Shown here: one piece after another, positions 41,601 through 51,688 of the stretch
Position numbering within the stretch: the stretch's first letter is position 1
How the letters are laid out: each line of letters begins with the position of its first letter
NCBI GenBank assembly: GCA_963575745.1
Contig: CAUYUJ010000869.1
Span: 308,501 to 372,500, forward strand
Direction of reading: 5' to 3'
Source: Prorocentrum cordatum
Lineage: Eukaryota > Sar > Dinophyceae > Prorocentrales > Prorocentraceae
Length of the DNA: 64,000 nucleotides
Notes under the pieces: generated by a model
Database searches by the model: none
What the model was told of the DNA's origin: nothing
What the model saw: only the letters and a program-made list of their open reading frames with translations
Made by a program: the position numbers and the translations under genes

Positions 41601-43240
41601 TCGCGCCCCACTCGGCAGCTAGGTCGCGCAGCGCCAGCGGGAGCAGGCTCGCCGCCCACCACAGGTCGCGTCGCGCAGCTGGCCAAAGCACTACTCGCTC
41701 ATCGCGAGGAGCGGGCATGAATCCGCACGCGGACCGAAGCAGGACATCATTTCCATGCGCAGCAAGGCAGGGAACGCGAGGCGCCCCCCCACGACCTCGA
41801 CCTGCCACCGACGAAGCAACACCTGCACTCCCAGCCGCAGCCTCCAGACTCGAACGGGGCTGATCGCCACCTCCGCCACCTCCGCGTCGAAGCGCCAGCC
41901 CAGGCAGACGCCCCCCACGCTGGCCTCCACGCAGTGCGCTGGGGGCCCCACAACCCGCGCGCCAGCGTCCGCGGCCGCCGCAGCTGCCTCCGCCGCCGCG
42001 AAGTCCTGCGAAAACGCCGCGAAGTTGTCCACGTACTGCGCGTGGCTCACCGGCTCGAGCGGCGGCGGCGGTCGGCCATCTGCCATCCGCTGCGAGTCGG
42101 GCAGCCCTGCACCCTCCCACGATCTCCTCGCGCACACCCTGGCAGACTCCCAGCGCCAGCGACCGGCCCATCGGGACCGCCGCGAAGCACGGCACCACGA
42201 CATCGTTGACGCCCACTGGCTGACCGCCACAGCGCGAGATCCCAGCCCCCCCAGCCGCCAGGGCCCTCAGGCCGAAGAAGCGGACGAGATCCGACGGCAG
42301 CGCCAGCGCGCAGAAGGCGCCCGCGACGTCCACCTGGCCCAGCGCGACTGGCGCGGACGAGTCCACCTCAATAACCCCCATGCTCGCGCCCGTCGCCAGG
42401 CTCGCGTCTTCGGGCTCGCTGAAGTGGGCGTTCGCCAAGCGGCCTTCTATGACGAGGCGCACCTTGCCACTCTTCTCCCATGCCGAGACGACCCCGCCCT
42501 GCTCGGCACAGGTCCGTCTGAACTCAATGGGCCCCCAGCCAGCGAGGTGCCCGACTGGGCGCGCTTAGTGGCGTCGGTCTCGTAGCAGAGGGTCGTTGTA
42601 ACATCGCTCCACTCCGCATTCCCCACGCTTCCTTCCTGCCTCCTCTTTAGGCAAGATCTCCCCCTTCAACCCCTCGGCGGTTCGCACGCCAGCATCTCCG
42701 GCAACCTCCTCGAGGCCGCGCGGCCCGTGGCCCTCCAGAGGCACGGAGAGGAGGTCAAGCTCGAGGGGCGCGAGGGCGGCGGGCCCCCCGCGGCACCCTC
42801 GCACGGCGAAGAGCTCGCTCAGGGCCCCCCCTGCCGCGCATGCCATCTGGAGGAGGCCCCGCAGCACGCGCGGCGGCTCGCTGGCGCCCAGGACAGCGCG
42901 CGCCTGGCCAGCCGAAGGCGCCTCTGGTCCAGCGCCAGGCGGCACTGACCCGCCCGCCATCTCGTCCAGGGCGTCGATCATGCAGTTCGCCCAGTAGGCA
43001 TCGCGATCCCGCCGCTCTGCACGTCGCCGCGCTGCTCGACGCGGACGGGCCCCAGCATGCGATCCTAATCTCAGCGCCCCAGCGGTCTCCTCGGTCAGAC
43101 GAGAAAGCGGCAACACGTCGCGCTGCCGACCATCTCGCGGCACCCGCCAATCCTCTTCGGGTTTTCTCCGAAGCTGCAAGCGCCCCGGCCCTCGGCAGAC
43201 GCTGCCCCCCCCCTTCCCATCGCGGTGGCCCCAGGGACTG
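41600..43240 (-). pseudogene. Reverse transcriptase region of the DIRS/Ngaro-like element
   Basis: The N-terminal part (about 42565-43200) reads DWRVPRDGRQRDVLPLSRL, DRDAYWANCMIDALDEMAGG, LAPLELDLLSVPLEG and YNDPLL before a stop. The RT core continues in another frame: PIEFRRTCAEQGGVVSAW, GKVRLVIEGRLANAHF, GQVDVAGAFCAL (first catalytic Asp) and PCFAAVPMG. A third frame carries HAQYVDNFAAF (YVDN at 42024-42035), where the usual YxDD has Asn as second acidic position; this YVDN form is what I recall for the dinoflagellate family. At least two frameshifts are needed, so RT is not made intact. Confidence 0.68.
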
Positions 43241-43257
43241 ACCGCCGCGGAGGCTGC

Positions 43258-44955
43258 TCAGGCATCGGCCTTGCGCGCGAGGATTCTCTCCTCGCGCGCC
43301 GCACTTCTCTCCTCGCGCGCCGCCCTCACCTGCTTCGTGGCCCGCGCATCCCTCTCCACCTCCTTCGCCGCGTAGTCCGGGAGCTGCGGGTCCAGAAGCA
43401 GGTCCCCGAACTCCTTGTGATCTCCCATGAAGAGGGAGGACTCGTCGTAGACTCCTGCCACGCGGCCGCCCTTGCCGCGGTCCTTGTTCTTCTTGGCGCC
43501 ATTGCCGCCGTCGCCGCCATCAGAGCCTCCGAGAGAGACGGGGCCCGCCTCTGAGCACGAGAACTCTGTCATCTGGGCCTTGCGGACCAGCAGCTCGGCA
43601 CCCGCTAGATTCGCGATGTCCGCGCCGCCGCGCGCGAGCAGCAACTCCAGCACATGCACGATGAACTCGCGCTCCTGGGCGCCACGCATGTCATTGTAAA
43701 GCCTCGAAACGTTCACCCACCACTTGTGATGCCCCCGAAGCCCCGTCTTCCTGTTCAGAAGTTCGGCGGCCCATTTCATGGCCCGAGGCCCTGGAACCGG
43801 GAAGTCGGGGAAGGCCGCCTCCCGCAGCTTCTCGACCCTGTCGCGCCAGAGCCTCCTGCGTCGCCCGCCGTCGGAGTTTGTCACCTCCAGCAGCCTGGCG
43901 TCCGAGGCGATCTCCTTCCCTTTGCACTCGGCGGCGCTCGCGATGGCGACCTGGGCGAGGCAGATCCAGACGTCTCCACCAATAGGGAACTCCATCAGCG
44001 CCCTCTCGCCCCGTACGATTTCCGAGCCGTTGAACTGGACCACGTCGCCTCGCGCGAGACCCGCTCGCGTCTCCACGCTCACCCAATGGTGGGTCGCCAG
44101 CGCCGCGCCAGCCGCCGCCGCCAGCGCCCCCGCCAGCACGCCCACGCCCGCGGCAGCAGCGGGCACTCCCGCGCCGCCCGCGCCTGCTGCCACCAGGGCG
44201 CCGACACCAGCTGCTGCGGGCCACGCCGCCTCTGGCCCCGCGCCGCCCGCGTGCGGCATCGGCAGCAACGCAGGAGCGCCCAGCGCCAGCACCGCCAGCC
44301 CGCGCCCGGCCGCATTCGCCGCCTTGTATGTGCGTGCCGCCGCCTCGGCCTCGCCTCGCCACTGCACCAATTCCGCTGGCGTCGGCTCAGCGCGGAAACG
44401 GTAGCACTGGCCGCGAGGGAAGCCCTCCGGTGGCGGCCAGCGCACCGCGGCCCGGCGGAAGGCGACCACGTCCCCCGTCGTCATCCAGTAGTCCTCGACA
44501 TACGTGTCGCCTTCGGGAGATGTGATCACTACCTCCTCGTCAGTCCCCAATGACCCCACCACCCCGTGGCACGAGCGTTGATGCCAGAGCAGCGGGGCCG
44601 GAGCGGCAGGGTCGTTGTACAGCGCATGCCCCCACGCCAGGGGCTGACCCGCCATCTTTGGACGTCGTGTCGCGCGTGCTCGTCTCGACGACAACTCCAC
44701 CACGCGCGTGCCACGACGCCAAACCCCGCGGCCACGCCCAAGGCAGCCCAACTCCAGCCGACCCTGACGGCGGGTTCCGCCTGGAACCGCCAGGCAGGCC
44801 CTGGGTCGGGGGCGCCTGGACAAGCGGAGCAGCCAGGGCAGGCTGGACGCTGCGGGCACGACGGAGGACGCCCCGTCCAGAGCACGGCTGCCAGCCCAGC
44901 CTGGTGCACCACATCCCCCCACCACGCCGAGCGCGAAGGGCAGCACACTGGCCAT
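43258..44955 (-). CDS. Gag-like protein of the DIRS/Ngaro-like element
   Basis: The frame is open from 45069; the ATG at 44953-44955 (MASVLPFALG) is preferred because the upstream part overlaps the A1 repeat. It gives 565 residues. The middle has a Gly/Ala-rich, membrane-like or flexible stretch (GVGALVAAGAGGAG region). Then come DVVQFNGSEIVRGERALMEF and the conserved block HHKWWVNVSRLYNDMRGAQE, LLARGGADIANLAGAELLVR, and a charged tail (KNKDRGKGG, LLLDPQLPDYAAKEVERDA) rich in Arg/Glu. This block matches a protein family I know from dinoflagellate retroelements with tyrosine recombinases, where it precedes RT. Stop at 43258-43260, just before the pol region. The intact frame contrasts with the broken pol. 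Confidence 0.65.
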   Translation of the reverse strand: MASVLPFALGVVGGCGAPGWAGSRALDGASSVVPAASSLPWLLRLSRRPRPRACLAVPGGTRRQGRLELGCLGRGRGVWRRGTRVVELSSRRARATRRPKMAGQPLAWGHALYNDPAAPAPLLWHQRSCHGVVGSLGTDEEVVITSPEGDTYVEDYWMTTGDVVAFRRAAVRWPPPEGFPRGQCYRFRAEPTPAELVQWRGEAEAAARTYKAANAAGRGLAVLALGAPALLPMPHAGGAGPEAAWPAAAGVGALVAAGAGGAGVPAAAAGVGVLAGALAAAAGAALATHHWVSVETRAGLARGDVVQFNGSEIVRGERALMEFPIGGDVWICLAQVAIASAAECKGKEIASDARLLEVTNSDGGRRRRLWRDRVEKLREAAFPDFPVPGPRAMKWAAELLNRKTGLRGHHKWWVNVSRLYNDMRGAQEREFIVHVLELLLARGGADIANLAGAELLVRKAQMTEFSCSEAGPVSLGGSDGGDGGNGAKKNKDRGKGGRVAGVYDESSLFMGDHKEFGDLLLDPQLPDYAAKEVERDARATKQVRAAREERSAAREERILARKADA

Positions 44956-44975
44956 TCGCGCCGGCGGTACGCCTG

Positions 44976-45050
44976 GCGAAACTATGGAACAGATGCGGCC
45001 ATGGACGCTTACGATCGCCAGACGATAGCTGTGCAAGCACAAACACATGT
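44976..45050 (-). repeat. A1 terminal repeat of the DIRS/Ngaro-like element
   Basis: About 75 bp, roughly 80% identical to 38754-38828. Shared blocks on the plus strand are AGATGCGGCCAT, GACGCTT, CGCCAGA and AAGCACAAACA. Confidence 0.7.
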
Positions 45051-45184
45051 ATCGTAGATTGTGGGTCAAATCGCAGTGGAACGGATACCCCCAATCGGGA
45101 AATCGTTTCGTTTCGTTCGTGTCGTGCGTGCGGGTGAGGTGAAGCTGCGTGGGCGCGCGAAAGGAATGAACCCACCGCTGCTAA

Positions 45185-45735
45185 GGCGAGGTCAAAACAA
45201 ATGTTTTTTCCCCGTCCGTCCGGCGGTGGCTTGAGCGGTGTCCCGCGCTGTCCCGTGGTGTCCCGTGGTGTCCTGTGGCGTCCGCCGTTGCTAGGGTGAA
45301 ATCAATACAAATGTTTCTCCCCCGTCCGTCCGGCGGTGGCTTGAGCGGTGTCCCGCGCTGTCCCGTGATGTCCCGTGGTGTCCGCCGCTGCTAGGGCGAA
45401 ATCAAAACAAATGTGTCTCCCCCGTCCGTCCGGCGTTGGCTTGAGCGGTGTCACGCGGTGTCCTGTGGTGTCCAGTGGTGGTGTCCGCCGCTGCTAGGGC
45501 GAAATCAAAACAAATGTGTCTCCCCCGTCCGTCCGGCGGTGGCTCGCGGTGTCCCGCGGTGTCCCGTGGTGTCCCGTGGTTTCCCGTGGTGTCCGCAGTT
45601 GCGAAGGCGAAATCAAGACAAATGTTTCTCCCCCGTCCGTCCGGCGGTGGCTCGCGGTGTCCCGCGGTGTCCCGTGGTGTCCGCCGCTGCTAGGGCGAAG
45701 TCAAGACAAATGATTATCCTCCGTCCGTCCACCCG
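45185..45735 (+). repeat. Tandem repeat of about 105 bp (six units)
   Basis: Units start GCTAGGGCGAAATCAAAACA, continue AATGTTTCTCCCCCGTCCGT and CCGGCGGTGGCTTGAGCGG, and end in several GTGTCCCGTG decamers. Unit length varies from 100 to 109 with the number of decamers. Confidence 0.9.
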
Positions 45736-45739
45736 GCGG

Positions 45740-46450
45740 TGGCTCTAGCGGTGTCCCGTGGTGTCCCGTGGTGTCCCGTGGTGTCCCGTGGTGTCCCGTG
45801 GTGCCCCGTGGTGTCCCGTTGAGTGTGATCGATAGTGTAATCGATAGTGAGATTGATACTGAGATCGATGTGGTGCCCCGAAGTGTCCCGTGGTGTCCAG
45901 TGGTGTCCCAAAAAGGGAGATCGATAATGAGATCGATAGTGAGATCGACAAGTGTCCCGTGGGGTCCCGTGGTGTCCCGTGGTGTTCCGTTGAGTGAGAT
46001 CGATAGTGAAATCGATACGGAGATCGATGCGGTGCCCCGAGGTGTCCCGTGGTGTCCCGTGGTGTCCCAAAAAGTGAAATCGTTAGTGAGATCGTTTGTG
46101 AGATCGACAGGTGTCCCGTGGTGTCCCGCAGTGTCCCTTTGAGTGAGAAAGATCGTGAGATCAATACTGAGATCTATCGTGAGATCGATGTGGTGTCCCG
46201 TGGTGTTTCGTGGTGTCCCGTTGAGTGTGATCGATAGTGTAATCGATAGTGACACCGATAGTGAGATCGAGAGGTGTCCCGCGGTGTCCCGTGGTGTCCC
46301 GTGGTGGCCCGTGTTGTCCCGTGGTGTCTCGCTGAGTGAGATCGATAATGAGATCGATAGTGAGATCGACAAATGTCCCGTGGTGTCCCGTGGTGTCCCG
46401 TGGTGTCCCGTGGTGTCCAGTTGAGTGAGATCGATAGTGAGATCGATTGA
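45740..46450 (+). repeat. Alternating GTGTCCCGTG and GAGATCGATA arrays
   Basis: Blocks of the 10-base GTGTCCCGTG unit alternate with blocks of the 12-base GAGATCGATAGT unit in at least six cycles of 80-120 bases. The second unit keeps the palindrome ATCGAT in most copies. Open frames on both strands are repeat translations. Confidence 0.92.
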
Positions 46451-46959
46451 GTCAGATGTTGGTTCCCCCCCTCGCGCGTGGCCGCATGTTGGTTCCCCAC
46501 ATCTCTCCCACCCACAGAACCTCCTTATCACCCGAAGGGTGGTCGTGTATATATCTATATATATATATGAATACATCCACACGCCCTGCAGAAGAGCTGC
46601 TGGTCGAGATCTAAAGAAGCTAGATGACGAGAATCAAAGATAGAGGCGAAGCCGAGGGAGGCAAGCACCCGTGTCTCCTCCGCCATCACTCCCCTTGTCC
46701 CTCGGCGAACCCGTCGGCCCAGGCTCGGAACTGGTACAGGGTGTCATGTGGCTGCTTTGCGCCCTCAGCATTCCGATTCTCGGGCCTAAAGGAGACCCGT
46801 CAAATGAAGAGCAAAAAAGAAGGCGGACATCTATGGGAAAACATATCACTACTCTGCCTACGACGACCCTCGCACACACTGCCAGCACGACATTGCTCAG
46901 CACTCCGAGCGTCACGCTATGTTATAAGGCTTCGCACGCGCTCGCGCTCTGGAAGTTCA

Positions 46960-47650
46960 AGTTCGCACTCACATAGTCTCGAAACTTCTGCTGCTGCTGA
47001 CGCGGCTTGGCTCCTTGTTCCTGCGAGCCCTCTGGGCGCCCGAACGCCTGGCCTGCCTGGCATGAGCCTCTGCAGGGCCTTCCTCGCAGGCGACCTGGCC
47101 AGACATGAGAAAGCTCCCCCAACCGGACGACGGCCAGCGTGCTGTGTCAACCCCTCGTTGCTGCAGTTCCTGGCCGGAGGGATCGGCAACAACAACCTGC
47201 ACGCCTCGTGGGCTGCGGTGTTGAGGCCGCCCGCACTCCGTACTCCAACGCCCCGGAAGTTCTGGATGCCAGGCAATCGCGCGCGCCCCTCGCTGGCGCC
47301 GGCCCGGGGCGATCGATGATCGTGGAACGGCCCAGGCAAGACCATTTCCCGAGGCGCCAGCGGGATCGGGATCGGGATCGAGATTCGGAGGAGTTCTGTG
47401 CGCTTGCGCTTGAACCAACATGGCTTGAGCCAAGCTGCCAATGGGGAATGAGCGAAAGCAGATCAACAAGGACCGAGGGGTCTTGCCGCAGATGTTTGTG
47501 AACCAGAACGGAAGTTCCACTGTGACCTCCTGCCGTGCCGACTCCTGGTGTTGAGTTCAGAGTCAATCCAATGTTGGCCATTCGCTTGGCTGTCTCTGTG
47601 AGCTGGGTGTTCCGACGATGGGTTGCAAACAACGTTACGATCGTGACTGT
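46960..47650 (-). pseudogene. Possible endonuclease remnant of a LINE
   Basis: A minus-strand frame reads VTIVTLFATHRRNTQLTETA, KRMANIGLTLNSTPG and GGHSGTSVLVHKHL. The order (a hydrophobic strand ending in xTHR, a helix, a Gly-rich turn, then a VLV strand) resembles the start of the endonuclease/exonuclease/phosphatase fold of LINEs, with Ala where the catalytic Glu of ETH would be. Later motifs (DFN, SDH) are not visible and the sequence passes into Arg/Gly-rich DNA. Weak. Confidence 0.22.
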
Positions 47651-47659
47651 CTCGCTCCC

Positions 47660-49400
47660 CCTGACGAGTTCAGGGAGTCATAGGTGCCCCCCCCCAGCAT
47701 GACGTGTTGTTCGCGAATAAGGATTCAATCCAGTGAAGATCTTCTCGTAAGCCTCTCCACCACTCCAGACAAATCATTTGGGACAATTATGTGGGTGTCT
47801 GCAACGCCTGTCCCACCACGAAAAGTTCCACGAGACGGGTTTCTTGTGTCGCGCTCTGCCCAACCTCCAGCAGATTCCTCGTCGCGGGTACAAGGCGACA
47901 GGGTCTCAATCTTCGCTGGCCAAGTGAGAGTATCCCTCTCCCTCCTCCTAAAAATTGATGCGGTGCCCTGGCTGCGGGCGCTCGCACCGTCGCAGAATTC
48001 GGGGTGGGTTCACCCTCGTCAGAAAAGTTGCCGAACCCGGTCATGGCTAAACTCGCCCTGAATTCGGGGGTGAACGGCTGCGTCCGTCACGTCCGAGTCG
48101 GGCCATCCCTGGTGCGATGAACTGCCGCGAACTGCTGCATCACCAACAGCAGCAGCACCCATGTCCGTATCCCGTAGGGAAACACCCAGGCCAGAAGCCG
48201 ACGTGGCCGCCGCGCTGGTTCGGCAAAAGCAGCAACAAAGAAGTAACCGTCGCTGGTTCTTCTTTGTTCTCGATGAGAGCAAGCGCTTCGTTGGTTCTCT
48301 CGCTTGTTCTCGTTGAGAACAACAATCCTGTGGGCCGCCGCGAGGAGAACAAGCGAGCCAGGAGACGGCGTGGCAAGCGGACGAGAAGGGGGTAGGGGGA
48401 GGAGTCGACGAGGAGGAGGAGGAGGAAAAGGAGGGGAACCGTGTGACCGTTTGGCTTACAGCAGTCCGAAGATGACACCTGATTGTAACTGCATGCTCTG
48501 GCCAGGCTAAGCTCCACGACCTGCCCTGGCCGAGCCGCCATCCCTTGGCCCGAACACCCTGCGCAGCCGGGAGGACCGCCGGCAGAAGGGACGGGACAGG
48601 AGACTGACGACGACGACGACGACGATGACGACGACGAGGACGGCGGCGGCGACGGCGGCCGCGGCGGCGGCGGCGGAGGCGGCCTCCGTTGCCTCGCTTC
48701 TCCAGCTCCCGCTTCCGCGCGCGGCACTCCTCCTGGCCTCTCTGCGGGGGCGGACGTGGGGCGGGGGGCGAGGCGCGAGGCGCCGAAGGGCGGCGCGGGC
48801 TCCGGGAGTGGCCTCGTGTCCGAAGGACCACGGTGGCCGATACCGCTCCCTCGGCGGAAGGCGGCGGACGGGCGGCGGAGGCGGGCGGAAGCAAAATGGT
48901 GACGGGACCGCCGGCGAGAGCGGGCGGAAAGGCGGCGGAAGCCGGCGGAAATCGAGATCGCCCCCAAGACATGTCAGGTTTTCTGGGTTCGGCGTCTCCG
49001 GAACGGGCCATGTGACCGCACGACCACTGAAGGCTCATCGTCAACCACACACAGTTTCAGCGATGAACGGCAAGCACCATGCAAGACACTGTCTTGTGCA
49101 ACCAGGAGAAAAAAAAGGGGGAGCGGAAGGGGGAGGGAAAGGGAAGGGGCGAGGGGAGGCACAAGGGGGAATCGGCGGGGACATGAAGAGCTGAAGGAAG
49201 AGGGGGAGGAGGGAGAGGAGGGGGAGGAGGGGGAGGACACGGTAGAGTAGGGAGGAGGGACGAATTCACGGAAGACATCAGGGCCGTCATGCCTCATCAG
49301 GATTCGGCGAGGCCCCTGGCACGACGATCGTATACCATTCCTACTTAGTCTGCCGCGCCCTGAGCGGCCCAGCTTCTGTAACGCGGGTGGCCCACCATTA
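47660..49400. other. Unassigned GC-rich region with low-complexity tracts
   Basis: Holds duplicated GTTCTC-rich motifs near 48255-48330, a GAC/GGC triplet run at 48605-48685 and degenerate GGCGGA units at 48840-48955. From 49095 to 49240 it is GGGGA-rich. No supported gene on either strand. Confidence 0.45.
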
Positions 49401-49414
49401 TGGTGAGGGCTTTG

Positions 49415-49508
49415 GATAAGGAATCCTTGGATAAGGAACCCAGGGCCCAGAAGCCAGTGGCACGCCAATTCTAGCTTGGCCATGGAAACTACTGCCGCCC
49501 TCATCAGA
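49415..49508 (+). repeat. Dispersed repeat, copy 2 (partner at 18868)
   Basis: See the partner at 18868-18985. This copy also has a duplicated TTGGATAAGGAA start and is followed by a CTC-rich tract. Confidence 0.55.
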
Positions 49509-49539
49509 TGTGGAATCCTCAAGGGTCTGAAACCTCATG

Positions 49540-50900
49540 CTTCTCCTCCTCCTCCTCCTCCTCCTCCTCTTCGTCCTTATCATTGTGGTCATCATCCTTC
49601 TTTTTTTTCTCATCCTATGTTTCCTCCTCTCCCTCCGCCTCTGCCATGCTCCGCCTCCGCCTCCATATCCTCCTCTTCCGCCTCTTCATCCTCCGCCTTC
49701 GCCTTCCCACGGCTTGGTTGTAGCCTGGATCCCACCGTCGCTTTGCCCCCGCACCCCCAGCACCTTGCAAGATCAACTCGTCGATCTTGCTGGTCAGATG
49801 GTCCCAGATGGCCTGGGTGTCAGTCCGCAGCAGGCCGGAGTCCGAAAGCGAAACCTCGCCTGAAGGTCGGAGCGACAGACAAGGGAGCGAAGGAGGAGAA
49901 GTAAGAAAAAACCTGTGCACCGGCCTCTCTGGGGCTTCTTCCGCGGGCCAGCTCTTCGAAAGACGAAGACGCGCGGGAAGCAGAGAGCCAATGGAGAAAC
50001 TCTGAAGTCCCTCCCGATAAACACTGGGAAACCCTTACAAGGACAAACGCTCCAGAGGTGCTGGCGATCTGGGCTGGGTTAGAGCGGTTCCTCGAAAGGA
50101 AAATCCCGAACCAACCCTAGGAACCACCTTCCTTCTTGGTCTGGTTAGGGTTTCCTACCCCCTCAATCACGAATGCGGAAAAGGGGGGCGGACGGATTAA
50201 ACAAGAAAGTGGCAAGAGAGCAAATGCGGTCTTGACACCACCTCCATCTTCCCCTCCTCCGTCCTTCCCCTCCTCCTCCAATCCTCCTCCCTCCTTGTTC
50301 ATGCCTTCTCCTCCTGTTAATACAACAGTCCTTCCCGCCTCCACCATCCTATCTCTCTGCCCCTTTCTCCCTATCCCTCCTCTCTCTCTCTCTCTCTCTC
50401 CCCCTCTGCCTCCCTTCGTCCCTCCTCCCTCTTCGTCCTGCTCCTTCTCCTCCTCTTCCTCATCCTCCTCCAACGCGCTCGTTCCCCAGCAAAGCGCACA
50501 GGAGCCGGTATCCCAAGCTCGGCACTGGAGACAATCACAAAGACATCGTGCCGAGTCGGATGGCTGGGTCGTCTACATCATACTGGTCCGCATTTTCATT
50601 ATCCGCCTCCTCCTTCTCCTCCTCCGTCTGTTGCTCTTCCTCCTGCAGTTCCAACTTCTTGACCACTCCCCCTGCTTCCACTTCACTCCCATCCCAATTC
50701 CCAATTCCCACTTCCCATCGCCTCACAGCAGCATCCACACAAATTCCCGACCTGGACTCAGAAATTGTCCAGCGGATGCTCAGGCGTACCACTTATCCCT
50801 TCCCCATCATAATTTGTTATGTATGTCCCTCCATGCTTATATGTATACTCATTTGTCTATATACAAACATACATATATCGGAATGTGTATATATCTCAAA
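49540..50900. other. CT-rich and unassigned sequence
   Basis: CTCCTC tracts at 49543-49700 and 50240-50480 with a CT dinucleotide run near 50380-50400, plus TA-rich sequence near 50815-50900. No gene recognised. Confidence 0.45.
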
Positions 50901-50924
50901 CAAGCATGTAGCCCATGCAAATGT

Positions 50925-51075
50925 GGTACAAGCTATGTGGCGCAAGCTGTGTCGTGTAAGCTGTATCGTGCAGGGTATGTGGTGATATCTACGTGGTGCA
51001 AGCTATGTGTTGCAAGCTAGGCGGTACAGGCTAAACGGTGCAATCTATGTGGTGCAGGCTTTGTGGTGCAGCGCA
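50925..51075 (+). repeat. Short tandem repeat CTATGTGGTGCAAG
   Basis: About ten degenerate units of 14-17 bases. Confidence 0.75.
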
Positions 51076-51099
51076 CGATGCGCCATCGGGCGAGCACCC

Positions 51100-51350
51100 A
51101 GCGAAAACCTGGAAACGGATGCCATCGCACGGAGGGCCCACGAGGCGCCCACGGGCGGCCAGCAGGCGAAAGCCGGGCAACCAGGCTGTCGCACGAGGAG
51201 CCCGCGAGGCGCCCGCGGGCGGCCACGGAGCGAAAGCTCGGAAATCTTGCCAGCATACGAGGAGCACACAAGCGCCCTCGGGCGGCCACTGGGAGAAAAC
51301 CCTGGAAACCCTGCCATTTAGCTGGAGCACAAGAGGGCAATCCTCAGTGC
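51100..51350 (+). repeat. Tandem repeat of about 65 bp (nearly four units)
   Basis: Units start GCGAAA(A/G)CC(T/G)GGAAA, contain GCACGAGGAGCCCGCGAG or a variant and end GGGCGGCCA. The fourth unit is partial. Confidence 0.8.
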
Positions 51351-51397
51351 AAGCACAGACTGGGAGCACCTGGCTGGAGGATGAAGAGAAGGACTGC

Positions 51398-51423
51398 GAT
51401 GCGATGCGATGCGATGCGATGCG
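51398..51423 (-). repeat. (GCATC)n microsatellite, possible 3' tail of the LINE
   Basis: Five perfect pentamers, GCGAT on the plus strand. It lies 270 bases downstream of the end of the LINE coding region in the LINE's orientation. Many non-LTR elements end in a short tandem repeat, so it may mark the 3' end; this is inference. Confidence 0.5.
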
Positions 51424-51688
51424 ACCCCCGTTGCGGACAGCGCCCGGGCCTACTCAAGACTGGGTGGGCGAGGCCGTGGCCTCGGGAATCTGGCGTGTCT
51501 GGATAACATGCAATGCGAGACACATGCGCAAACCAAAATGGGAGGAGGGACGGGGGGAGGATGGTCCTTGGGGTCGGTCGCGTCAGCCTGTGTAAGAAGA
51601 AAGAAGGGGGGAGGAAGAGGGGGAAGTCCTTGGTGTCGGCGTCGACGCGGGATGGGCGTGTCGTCTCGACTCTCGCTGGGCGTTCGCG

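Larger units (their letters stand above)
38602..45055 (-). mobile_element. DIRS/Ngaro-like tyrosine-recombinase retrotransposon with split direct repeats
   Basis: A 6.45-kb element read on the minus strand. Order: A1 repeat, gag, then RT, RNase H-like segment and tyrosine recombinase, then B1, A2 and B2 repeats. This A1 ... B1-A2-B2 arrangement is the split-direct-repeat layout of Ngaro/PAT-type elements, which integrate through a circular DNA using a tyrosine recombinase instead of an integrase. The gag is open for 565 residues, whereas the pol region needs several frame changes and has lost its probable nucleophile. Repeat pairs are about 80-88% identical, so the copy is old. Exact termini are estimated from where the repeats end. 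Confidence 0.75.

Noticed and set aside
46540-46575. TATATA run as a promoter
   Set aside because: It is a dinucleotide repeat with no convincing gene downstream, and TATA boxes are not typical of dinoflagellate promoters.
46671-46976. Plus-strand frame of 101 codons as a membrane protein
   Set aside because: It has a hydrophobic stretch but no motif. Minus-strand frames of equal length overlap it, and it sits between satellites and a doubtful retroelement remnant.
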